Below are positions 1-7,465 of a DNA stretch of 27,007 bases, in pieces. Position 1 is the stretch's first letter. Each line of letters starts with the position of its first letter. A program made the translations under genes and the position numbers. Under the pieces are notes generated by a model that saw only the letters and a list, made by a program, of their open reading frames with translations, was not told where the DNA came from and did not search any database. Source of the stretch: AG25 sp035517615 (GTDB lineage Bacteria > Gemmatimonadota > Gemmatimonadetes > Gemmatimonadales > GWC2-71-9); NCBI GenBank assembly GCA_035517615.1, contig DATIYM010000047.1, positions 1-27,007 of the forward strand, read 5' to 3'.

Positions 1-261
1 CGGGTGAGTGCGCCGCTTGCCGCGTGCCCTGCTGCTCGACTCTTCGCTGCAGGAGCACTGCCAATGCGGCGTTCATGGACTCGCGGGCAGACACCAAGAC
101 ACCAAGACAGCTACGGGGCTGGGAACAGAACTCACAGGGCGATTAAGAGCCCGGGCCGATCTCCAGAGTTCCGGACACGCGACCTCGTCGTGCAATTACT
201 GCCACTCGGTGACCCAGCTCGGCAACAGCGTCACGCACCTCGCGCGCGCCGGTGGCGAGAA

Positions 262-1077
262 TCAGCCGCCCGTCGCGAATCCGGGATACAGCGTCATCCC
301 ACCGTCCACAAAGATGGTGGCGCCGTGCACGTAGTCCGAGTCGTCCGACGCCAGCCACACGGCGACCCGGCCGATGTCCGCAGGATCGCCGACGCGGCCA
401 TAGGGAATGAGCTCCAGCAGCTTCGCTTCCGCGGCCGGAGTCGCCCAAGCGGCACGGTTGATCGGCGTTTTGATCGCTCCCGGCGCGATCGCGTTGACGC
501 GAATCCTGTGTGCCGCCAGCTCCTGGGCCACGCTGCGCATCAACTGCATGATGCCGCCCTTCGATGCGGCGTAGTCCACATGCCCGGCCCAGGGAATTTC
601 CTGATGCACCGAACTCATGAACAGGATCTTGCCGAGCGCACGCGAGACCCCGGGCCGCGGCCCACGCCGCAGGAACTCACGCGCCGCTTCGCGGGCGCAC
701 AGAAAGGCGCCAGTGAGATTGACACCGATCACCGCGTTCCACTGGTCGAGCGTCATTTCCACGAGCGGCGCGTCGCGCTGGATCCCCGCGTTCGATACGA
801 CGATGTCGAGCGTGCCGAATGCTTGCACGGCCGCGGCGAACATCGCCCGGACGTCCGCCTCCCGGCTCACGTCTCCCATGACCGCGATCGCGCGTCCGCC
901 GCTCGCACCGATCTCCGTAACGATCCGCTCCGCCGCTTCGGGGTGCACGATGTAGTTCACCGCGACGGCGGCACCCGCTCCGGCGAGCGCCCGAGCCATC
1001 GCCTCGCCGATCCCGGAATTGGCCCCGGTAACGAGCGCCGCTTGCCCGCGCAACACCGTGGAGTCGGTTCCTGGCAT
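262..1077 (-). CDS. SDR-family NAD(P)-dependent oxidoreductase, glucose 1-dehydrogenase-like
   Basis: A 271-residue classical short-chain dehydrogenase. Visible are the Rossmann nucleotide motif TGANSGIG (17-24), SNAG (95-98), the catalytic Ser near 155-156, and the YxxxK pair Y169/K173, followed by the RVNAIAPG segment and the C-terminal VDGGMTLYP tail. Length and motifs are normal for the family, so it should be an active soluble oxidoreductase. The closest recognisable group is glucose 1-dehydrogenase-like SDRs, but substrate cannot be read from an SDR sequence; the sugar assignment leans on context, since it is the last gene of a glucosidase-sugar porter-glucokinase operon. The ATG at 1077 has a GAGG-type ribosome site about 6 bases upstream and lies 17 bases after the glucokinase stop. 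Confidence 0.88.
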   Translation of the reverse strand: MPGTDSTVLRGQAALVTGANSGIGEAMARALAGAGAAVAVNYIVHPEAAERIVTEIGASGGRAIAVMGDVSREADVRAMFAAAVQAFGTLDIVVSNAGIQRDAPLVEMTLDQWNAVIGVNLTGAFLCAREAAREFLRRGPRPGVSRALGKILFMSSVHQEIPWAGHVDYAASKGGIMQLMRSVAQELAAHRIRVNAIAPGAIKTPINRAAWATPAAEAKLLELIPYGRVGDPADIGRVAVWLASDDSDYVHGATIFVDGGMTLYPGFATGG

Positions 1078-1094
1078 TGTCGCCTCGTTATGGC

Positions 1095-2090
1095 CTAGGG
1101 AAGAGAGGCGGCCACCGCCGCGGCGCCCAGTAGCCCGACGCTCGGGTTCATGATGACGCGAACCGGCAGGCGCGCCATGAATTCCGACAGCCGGCCTTTG
1201 CGGTGAAACGACCCGAGAAACGGACCATGCTGCAACCGTGCGATGATCCGCGGCGCGATGCCGCCTGCCACATACACGCCTCCAGTTGCGTACACGGTGA
1301 GGGCGAGATCGCCAGCTTTCGAACCGAGCACGGACACGAAAACGTCGAGCGCCTTTGCGCAGATCGCGTCGTCCTCCGCCAGCCCGTGCCCGGCGACCAC
1401 CGCGGCGGGATCGCCCCGGACCATCTCACTGGACACATCAGCGCGTTCCGGCGCGTAGCCCGTCGCCACGAGATACCGATACGTCCTCACGAGCCCTGGA
1501 CCTGAGAGCACACGCTCGAACGATACTTCTCCGAACTCCGCGGCGAGGAACCGGCTCAGCCCCCACTCGAGATCATTCTGCGGCGCGAAGCTCGCATGCC
1601 CACCCTCCGACGGATAGACGCGGTAGCGGGCGCCGTCCCACAGCAACATCCCCTCCCCCAAACCGGTGCCGGGCCCGATGAGCGCGATCGCGCCGTCCGG
1701 AACACGAATACCCTGCTGCAATACCACCAGATCGGACGCCGTCAATAACGCGAGTCCGTGGCCGGTAGCATCAAAGTCGTTGATAACCGCGGCCCGTGAA
1801 GCACCGGTGGCGGCCGCGAGCTCCGCTTCGGTCACAGTCCACCCGAGGTTCGGCAACTGCGCCGTGCCACCAGCGACCCGACCGGCAACGCCACACACCG
1901 CCCGCTCTGGGCTCTCGCCGTTCTCCTCACAGAACCGCTCCACGATCGGGGTGAGTCCGGAGAAATCCGCTGACCGATACTGCGCCTCGCGTAGCACGTG
2001 GGCGGCGGGGCCATCGATACCCACGATTGCCAGCCGTGCATTCGTCCCTCCAATGTCACCCGCCAGCACTCGGATCGCGCTACGCGTCAT
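1095..2090 (-). CDS. glk: Glucokinase (Glk family)
   Basis: Phosphorylates glucose with ATP to glucose 6-phosphate in the cytoplasm. The protein (331 residues from this ATG) shows the Glk phosphate-binding start LAGDIGGTNARL (9-20), the INDFDA segment with the likely catalytic Asp (103-108), GPGTGLGE (139-146) and EGGH (162-165), and matches the bacterial Glk family rather than ROK kinases, with normal length. The start is ambiguous. The ATG at 2090 puts the glycine-rich strand where other Glk proteins have it, but an in-frame GTG at 2108 would overlap the transporter stop as GTGA, the same coupling used one gene upstream, and would add six residues. It sits between the sugar porter and the SDR gene, consistent with trapping imported or released glucose. 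Confidence 0.92.
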   Translation of the reverse strand: MTRSAIRVLAGDIGGTNARLAIVGIDGPAAHVLREAQYRSADFSGLTPIVERFCEENGESPERAVCGVAGRVAGGTAQLPNLGWTVTEAELAAATGASRAAVINDFDATGHGLALLTASDLVVLQQGIRVPDGAIALIGPGTGLGEGMLLWDGARYRVYPSEGGHASFAPQNDLEWGLSRFLAAEFGEVSFERVLSGPGLVRTYRYLVATGYAPERADVSSEMVRGDPAAVVAGHGLAEDDAICAKALDVFVSVLGSKAGDLALTVYATGGVYVAGGIAPRIIARLQHGPFLGSFHRKGRLSEFMARLPVRVIMNPSVGLLGAAAVAASLP

Positions 2091-2104
2091 TCGCGGAGCT
2101 TTGG

Positions 2105-3475
2105 TCACAGCGCGCGGGGCGCGCGTCCTGCGCGCCAGTGCGTTTCGATGTCCTCCAAGCTGCGTCCCCGGGTTTCCGGTACGAGGAAGAGTGCGAACAC
2201 CCAGGCGGCGACGCTGACCGCTCCATACAGCCAGAAGGTCGGGGCGTTTCCGAGCGCGTGGAGCAGCGTCAAGAACGACACTGCCACGAGCAGATTGGCC
2301 GTCCAATTCGCGACCGTCCCGACGCTCATGGCGCGGCCACGAACGCGCAGCGGATAGATCTCGGACAGCATCAACCAGAACACGGGACCGAGCCCGACGG
2401 CAAATGCTCCGACATAGACCATCGTGCTCGCCACGGCGATCCAACCGAGGCTGCCGGACCAGCGGGGCAGCGCAAACGCGAGACCTAATAGGAGCAGGCT
2501 CAGCGCCATGCCCGCGAGACTGCCGAGCAACAGCGGTCGGCGCCCGACCCGATCGATGAGCTGCATAGCCACGGCCGTCATGACGACATTGACGACGCCA
2601 ACGCCGACGCTGGCGAGGATCGCCACCGAAACAGAGGACAAGCCGGCGAAATGGAAAATCGTCGGCGCGTAGTAGATGACCGTGTTGATGCCCGTGACTT
2701 GTTGCGCGATCGCCAGACCCACCCCGACGATCATCGCCGGCCGCAGGGACGTACTCAGGAGCTCGGACCACTGTCCGCGCTGCTGCGCAACGCTGTGCTC
2801 GATTTGGGCGAGCTCGCGCTCCACCTCGTCCGGAGCGCGAATGCGCCGCAGCACGGCGCGAGCCCGATCGACGTGCCCCGATCCCACGAGCCAGCGCGGA
2901 CTGTCCGGCACGAGCGCGAGTCCGATGCCAAAACTGATCGCGGGAATCAGCGCCAGCGCGAACATCCAGCGCCACGCATGAGCCGGAGCCAGTGCATAGT
3001 CGATCAGGTACGAAACAACGATGCCGATCGTAAGAGCAAGCTGGTTGATCGAGACGAGCCTGCCGCGGATCGCGACGGGAGCGATCTCGGTGATATAGAG
3101 TGGCGCGACGAAAGACGCGACGCCGATGGCCGTGCCAGCCACGATCCGGGCGACGATCAGCGATCCAGTGTCCGGAGCGAGAGCGGCGCCGAGCGCGCCC
3201 ACGCCGAACACCCCCGCGGTGAACACCAGCAGGCGGCGGCGACCGAATCGATCGGCTAGTATGCCGCCCACCGCCGCGCCCACCAGCGAACCCACGAGAA
3301 CCGAGCTGACGACGACCTCCTCGCGACCCGGGGAGAGCGAAAACTCGTTCGTGATGAACAGGATGGCCCCCGAGATGACCCCGATGTCGTAGCCGAACAG
3401 CATGCCGCCGAGCGCAGAGATCGCGGTGGCGACATAAACGAGGCGGCGTTCGTCCGAAGCGATGACCGCGCTCAC
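2105..3475 (-). CDS. MFS sugar porter (sugar/H+ symporter)
   Basis: A 456-residue integral membrane transporter of the major facilitator superfamily, sugar porter family. Diagnostic motifs are seen in order: GYDIGVISG in TM1, LADRFGRRRL between TM2 and TM3, PDSPRWL after TM6, QQVTGINTVIYYAP in TM7, DRVGRRPL between TM8 and TM9, and the terminal VPETRGRSLEDIE. Twelve hydrophobic segments are visible. Such proteins usually import hexoses or pentoses with protons; glucose is inferred from the neighbouring glucosidase and glucokinase. The start chosen is a GTG whose codon overlaps the glucosidase stop (GTGA); the longer upstream extension would only be antisense-like sequence inside the neighbouring gene. 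Translational coupling to the upstream gene is therefore likely. Confidence 0.9.
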   Translation of the reverse strand: MSAVIASDERRLVYVATAISALGGMLFGYDIGVISGAILFITNEFSLSPGREEVVVSSVLVGSLVGAAVGGILADRFGRRRLLVFTAGVFGVGALGAALAPDTGSLIVARIVAGTAIGVASFVAPLYITEIAPVAIRGRLVSINQLALTIGIVVSYLIDYALAPAHAWRWMFALALIPAISFGIGLALVPDSPRWLVGSGHVDRARAVLRRIRAPDEVERELAQIEHSVAQQRGQWSELLSTSLRPAMIVGVGLAIAQQVTGINTVIYYAPTIFHFAGLSSVSVAILASVGVGVVNVVMTAVAMQLIDRVGRRPLLLGSLAGMALSLLLLGLAFALPRWSGSLGWIAVASTMVYVGAFAVGLGPVFWLMLSEIYPLRVRGRAMSVGTVANWTANLLVAVSFLTLLHALGNAPTFWLYGAVSVAAWVFALFLVPETRGRSLEDIETHWRAGRAPRAL

Positions 3476-5874
3476 CCAGCCGTTCCCTCTCGATGCCCGG
3501 CGGCAACGCGCACGTGGAAATCCGACCCCTCCCAACGGTCCGCCTCGGGCCAAAAGAACGTGAACACCACCTGCTCTCCTTCGGCCAACGCGGAAACCGC
3601 CAAGTCGGCGAGATGGATTCCGAGTCCCACGTCACGAGTGGGCGTGTCATGGATCGTGCGCCACGCGTCGCCGCTCCAGTGCACGACCGCGGGAGCGAGC
3701 GTTTCGACGCGGAGACTCATACCGGCAGGGACCGAACGAATCCGGTGATTGAAGCGCCAGACGAGCCGGGGGGACGTCGTGTCGGCCATGAGATATCGCT
3801 GCATAGTCTGGGGCGGCCGATCGAACAGCCGGCCGTCCCGCAGGGAGCGACGCAATTTCAAATACTCGGCGTGCGCCCACACCAGCGGCATGGCGGACCC
3901 GGACGGCCGCCCGAAATACAGCTCGCGCTCGGGAATATCGGCCGCGTCCCAGACTTGCTCCGAGATCAAGCCGCCCTCGTTGGCGAAGCGTTCGAGCGCG
4001 CCGAGCAGCGTGGTGGCCACCTCGGCCCGTCCCGCCGCCAGCTCGTAATGGGCGCGCTCGCCCGTGAGCAGGGGCCAGCCACGGCCAATCCCCGTGCCAT
4101 CGAACGGCGCGCCGTCCGCGTGCTCTCCGTAGCCGTCGCCATTATAGCGATGCCACACGGGACCGGAGGGCGTCTCCATTTTGAGCACGGCATCGATGAC
4201 TTTGACCGTGTCGCGAATCCGCTGATCGTCGGCCGCGCGCACGCCGAAGCGGACCAGAGCGAGCGCGTCGGGACTCACGAGGTGGATCGCGAGGCGACGG
4301 TCATCGGCCTGCGGCACGTTCTTGACGCGCACCGCTGCTCCCACATCGAGCGGGGCGATCCGGACGTAGTATCCCGCGGCATCGAACGTCCGGCACCAGT
4401 CCGTGCCCGACACGTACATCCACCGATCAATGGAGGCATACCACACGTCGGCGATCTCGCGCAGATAGGCGGCGGTGGACGCCTCCTGATTCAAGTCCGC
4501 CAGATCTGCGGCCGCGAGCAGTGCCGCGATTTCGGCCCCAACGGTGAACGGCGAGTACCCGGGGTCCTCCTCCCAGCGGTCCTCGGGACTGACCGGGCCG
4601 TTGCGAACCAGGTAGCCCGCCGCCTGCCGCACCATGGGCCAGAATCGTGTGATGTCGCCATCGCGGAGCGCGCGTTCGCGCCGAGCCAGATCCACGAGCA
4701 AGATCGGCAGCGCCGTCTCGTCCATCTGGATGCCATTCCAGTAGGGGGAGCCGTCGAGCCACATGTTTTGCGCCCAATGGCCATCCGATTGCTGCGTGGC
4801 TTCAAGGAAGGCGAGCACGCGGCCGACGTCCCCGTGCGCGCCGGCAGCGAGCAGTCCCCCAGCCGCTTCCACCAGATCGCGCGACCAGACGAGGTGATAG
4901 CCGCCGAGATCGTTGTCTCCCTTGCTAAAACCCCACGGGATCGAGAGGCTCGCGATGAGGCCGCCCGGGATTGACTTCGACTCGTGGGTCCGCAGTACGG
5001 CAAGGCTGATCTGCTGCAACTGGTCCCCGGAGTACTGCTGGCCCCAGGCCTGCCAGCCGGCGACGTAGTCGCGGCTGGCCGGATCAAATCCGCGCCGCAG
5101 ACTCGCCATCGCGTTTCGCGCTGCCTCGAGCGAGTCCGCTCCGAATCCGAGCGCCACGACGCACTCACCTCCCGAGGAGGCAAGATCGAGCTCGGCCGTG
5201 AGCGCCACATTGCCGTTCTCAGCCCGGGTGTATTCCCACAACATCCGATAGTGCGCATGCAGCTCCTGCCATCCGTCGGACACCCCGACGAAGCCGACGG
5301 AGCGCCGGATCCACGGCACCGAGCAGGCGAGCGCCAAAGCGGTGCCGTTCCGCTGCGCAAACAGCAATGGTGTGCCTTCCACGGCGTCGAGCCACGCCGT
5401 GTTGCCACCGCCTTGATTGCCGAGGTGCGGCGCGAGCAGCGCGTAGACGTGGTAGTCGGAAAGGGAACCCTGCAACGCGCGGAAGCGGATCTGCTGCAGC
5501 ACGGTGGGCCGATCGGGGTCGGTGACGATGCGCTTTTCGATCCGGTAGCGACCTGAGAGACAACTGTTGACCAACCGGAACGCCGGCGCGCTGTCAGCGA
5601 TCCAGGACAATTGCGATGTCGTATTCCGCTTCTCTTCGGAGAAGAACTGCGCCCCGTCGGTCACGATCAGACCCATGTCACGGGTGCAGGCTTGATCGAT
5701 TCGCGGGTAATAGATCTCATTCACGATGCCGTGGCTCAACGTGAACCAGACCAAGCTTTTGTCGCTCAGCGCCGTGCCGACGCCCGATTTCGCACTCGAG
5801 GTCCAGCGCGCCGGGATTCCAGGCGCACCCGGTGCAAGCTGGAGCGGAGGAACGCGTGTCGGAGTCACGGGCAT
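3472..5874 (-). CDS. GH15 glucoamylase / glucodextranase-like glucan glucosidase
   Basis: An 800-residue glycoside hydrolase family 15 protein with an N-terminal beta-sandwich (about 20-270, glucodextranase N-domain type) and an (alpha/alpha)6 barrel (about 290-690). Barrel landmarks are IPWGFSKGDNDLGGYHLVW, WNGIQMDETA, RWEEDPGYSP (the usual site of the catalytic acid, about residue 435) and GLISEQVWD (the usual catalytic base, about 639). It releases glucose from the non-reducing ends of alpha-glucans. No signal peptide is visible, so it probably works in the cytoplasm on imported maltodextrins or storage glucan; trehalase-type activity is also known in related GH15 proteins and cannot be excluded. 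The ATG at 5874 has an AGAGG site 8 bases upstream. It is the first gene of the sugar operon and overlaps the porter by 4 bp. Confidence 0.9.
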   Translation of the reverse strand: MPVTPTRVPPLQLAPGAPGIPARWTSSAKSGVGTALSDKSLVWFTLSHGIVNEIYYPRIDQACTRDMGLIVTDGAQFFSEEKRNTTSQLSWIADSAPAFRLVNSCLSGRYRIEKRIVTDPDRPTVLQQIRFRALQGSLSDYHVYALLAPHLGNQGGGNTAWLDAVEGTPLLFAQRNGTALALACSVPWIRRSVGFVGVSDGWQELHAHYRMLWEYTRAENGNVALTAELDLASSGGECVVALGFGADSLEAARNAMASLRRGFDPASRDYVAGWQAWGQQYSGDQLQQISLAVLRTHESKSIPGGLIASLSIPWGFSKGDNDLGGYHLVWSRDLVEAAGGLLAAGAHGDVGRVLAFLEATQQSDGHWAQNMWLDGSPYWNGIQMDETALPILLVDLARRERALRDGDITRFWPMVRQAAGYLVRNGPVSPEDRWEEDPGYSPFTVGAEIAALLAAADLADLNQEASTAAYLREIADVWYASIDRWMYVSGTDWCRTFDAAGYYVRIAPLDVGAAVRVKNVPQADDRRLAIHLVSPDALALVRFGVRAADDQRIRDTVKVIDAVLKMETPSGPVWHRYNGDGYGEHADGAPFDGTGIGRGWPLLTGERAHYELAAGRAEVATTLLGALERFANEGGLISEQVWDAADIPERELYFGRPSGSAMPLVWAHAEYLKLRRSLRDGRLFDRPPQTMQRYLMADTTSPRLVWRFNHRIRSVPAGMSLRVETLAPAVVHWSGDAWRTIHDTPTRDVGLGIHLADLAVSALAEGEQVVFTFFWPEADRWEGSDFHVRVAAGHREGTAG

Positions 5875-6116
5875 GGTGCTGCCTCTACAAGATTGCGTTT
5901 CGCGCAAGCATCGCGCCGACCGGGCTTGCCTTGCCGCATCTCGGCGGCACGTGTGCTGCCGGTCCGCAGGGCGGACAGCTCGGGCAAGCGTGGCTCGGGT
6001 GGTGGTCCGAGGATGCGCTCGGCAATCGGTTCGTCGCCCCCGTACTCCCTGACGCTACTCGCGCGCCGTGGCAAGCCCGGTGGCGGCTCTCTTACGATCC
6101 ACCAGCTTTTCACTGA
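5854..6116 (+). other. Possible remnant ORF, divergent from the glucosidase gene
   Basis: The gap between the glucosidase start and the OB-fold pseudogene contains an open plus-strand frame ending at a TGA at 6114-6116. Its last 70 codons have the G/C-rich third positions of the surrounding genes and encode a Trp-rich stretch (for example AWLGWWSEDALGNRF). The frame enters from inside the glucosidase 5' end, lacks a convincing start or ribosome site (a GTG at 5854 is the best), and I do not recognise the product. It may be the tail of a decayed gene, consistent with the broken genes that follow, or a chance frame. The divergent promoter for the glucosidase operon must also lie around here but I cannot place it confidently. 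Confidence 0.2.
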
Positions 6117-6165
6117 GCCTGAGAGCTGCATCTACCCCACTCAGCCCGAACGCGTTGGGACGTCC

Positions 6166-6549
6166 ATGAACTATCGACGGCTATTCGCGCGTTCTCGCGG
6201 GCACCCTACTTGTTCCACTCCGCTATGTCTGCGCGCAGCAACATCCCGACAAGGCCACCACCTACATGCGGGACACGGAAGCGACACTCAGGGTCGAGGG
6301 CACTGTCACCACCGTAAACGTCACTCCGGCGGGCACGGTGTTCATCAATTTCGGCCTCCCCTACCCGCGTCAGACCTTCGCGGCGATAATTTTTCACGAG
6401 GACACGAGCCGTTTCCCCGATCCGAAGCAATGGGGGGCAAGTGGGTGCTGGTCACTGGGAAGCTGCACATGTACGAAGAGCGTCCGGCGATGGTTCTCAA
6501 AGACCCCGACCAGCTGACGCTCGCGCCGGCGCCCCGATCCCCCAACTAG
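6166..6549 (+). pseudogene. Secreted OB-fold protein, broken by two compensating frameshifts
   Basis: Joining three frame segments gives a coherent protein of about 127 residues. It begins MNYRRLFA, continues (after about 6188, one base extra) as VLAGTLLVPLRYVCAQQ, a good signal peptide, then an OB-fold-like domain (LRVEGTVTTVNVTPAG, FINFGLPYPRQTF). After a run of six G at 6432-6437 it continues in the original frame as KWVLVTGKLHMYEERPAMVL and KDPDQLTL to a TAG stop. This is the pattern of small periplasmic nucleic-acid-binding OB-fold proteins found near nucleases. The second shift falls in a homopolymer, so a sequencing error is possible there; with the first shift it is more likely a decayed gene. 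No neighbour explains its role. Confidence 0.6.
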
Positions 6550-6572
6550 GGAACACGGACACCAATCGTTGT

Positions 6573-6994
6573 TACGGAGAACTACGTGCCGCCGAGAGGT
6601 GGCGTTCGGCGACATCACGACGGGTCCGGAAAACGATCTCGAACACGCGACCGCCCTGGCGCGCCAGATGGTGTGCGTGTACGGGATGAGTAAGGTCATC
6701 GGAGTTGCGCACCTGGTGGCGCCCCAGGCGATTTTCTTTCCCACTTCACCCGACGGGTTCACGCGGCGCGACTGCAGCGAAGCGACGGCGTGCGAAGTAG
6801 ACGAAGAGGTGAAGCGGATCCTAGGCGGGGCCTACGAGCAGGCGAAGCGGATCCTCACGGCGCACCGCAATCAGTTGGATCGTGTCGCGGGCGAGCTGGT
6901 GAAGAGCGAGACAATGGACGCGGCGACGGTCCGCCGGCTCATCGGCCAGCCCGAGCCAGCAGGCGGCGACCCAGGCAATAACCCCGAGCACTAA
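6573..6994 (+). pseudogene. ftsH: C-terminal fragment of an FtsH protease gene
   Basis: The frame from about 6595 to the stop at 6994 encodes a clear match to the end of the FtsH M41 peptidase domain: EVAFGDITTGPENDLEHATA, ARQMVCVYGMS, SEATACEVDEEVKRIL and the trailing helix HRNQLDRVAGELVKSETMDA. The preceding residues (GELRAAE, corresponding to the family's GGRAAEE) lie in a different frame, so a frameshift occurs near 6593. The transmembrane segments, the AAA+ ATPase (Walker A/B, SRH) and the HExxH zinc motif are all absent; upstream is the unrelated OB-fold remnant. A protein starting at the ATG at 6569 could be made but could not be a protease. Best read as a truncated relic left by recombination or deletion. 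Confidence 0.75.
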
Positions 6995-7237
6995 CTCGTC
7001 TAGGATGTTGGCGGAGCAGTTCCGCTACGGGGTCCCGAATCGCGCCGTCTTGTCCCGATCGATCCTCTCGGATTCGCCCCGGGACTGAGGATGTCCGGTC
7101 GCACTCGGGCGGCGTAACTCGGCCGCTCCTCCGCAACGCGCATGGCCTTGGTCGTCACACCGGCCCGCCGTTGGGCCTCCGGCAGGTCGACTCTGAAATC
7201 CGGTCGCTTGGGGTTGAACGCCGGCTGAATCCGCCCT
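6995..7237. other. No intact gene; coding-like debris on the minus strand
   Basis: No open frame with a start and ribosome site is convincing here. On the minus strand, codons between about 7090 and 7220 read as a protein-like stretch (FNPKRPDFRVDLPEAQRRAG then TTKAMRVAEERPSYAARVRP), in a different frame from the tail next to it, so this is probably the remains of a gene lost by frameshifting. I do not recognise the family. Confidence 0.3.
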
Positions 7238-7465
7238 TCAGCGTTCGAGCATGTTCTGCTCCATCAGCGCCGCGCGAATTGCCTGAGCCGCGTCCTTGCC
7301 GATCGGTTGCTCCACGCCGTCTACGATGCGGGTGAGTTTAACGAAGGCAGTGAACGGCACCTTGCCGAAGGTGACACCGCAGTCCTCGTCGTACTCGCTC
7401 TGGCCAGTTCCGGAGATCGAGCTTCTCAGGCCGCGGCGCTTGCGACGCGTCGTGCTTGCTGTCGC
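7238..7465 (-). pseudogene. 75-codon open tail in frame with and directly after the fic stop
   Basis: Immediately after the fic TGA the same frame stays open for 75 codons to another TGA at 7238. The last 55 codons look strongly protein-coding, with G/C-rich third positions and a mixed composition (YDEDCGVTFGKVPFTAF, then VKLTRIVDGVEQPIGKDAA and a terminal amphipathic helix). There is no ATG or GTG near its beginning, so it cannot be expressed alone in an obvious way. It may be the C-terminal part of a separate small gene that lost its start, or a read-through extension of Fic. I do not recognise the domain. Confidence 0.35.

Noticed and set aside
196..210. CNYCH haem-c-like motif on the plus strand
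   Set aside because: The surrounding frame has no other cytochrome features, no start or ribosome site, and runs antisense into the SDR gene.
1095..3650. Open minus frame of 851 codons spanning glucokinase and more
   Set aside because: Only the last 332 codons are glucokinase; the upstream part is an out-of-frame shadow of the sugar porter, rich in Arg and Gly with no family motifs.
3493..4974. Long plus-strand ORF of 493 codons opposite the GH15 gene
   Set aside because: Antisense shadow caused by high GC; His/Arg/Pro-rich with no motifs, while the minus strand has clear GH15 signatures.
6939..7136. Minus-strand ORF of 65 codons in the debris region
   Set aside because: Arg-rich, no ribosome site, no recognisable domain; overlaps the end of the FtsH fragment.
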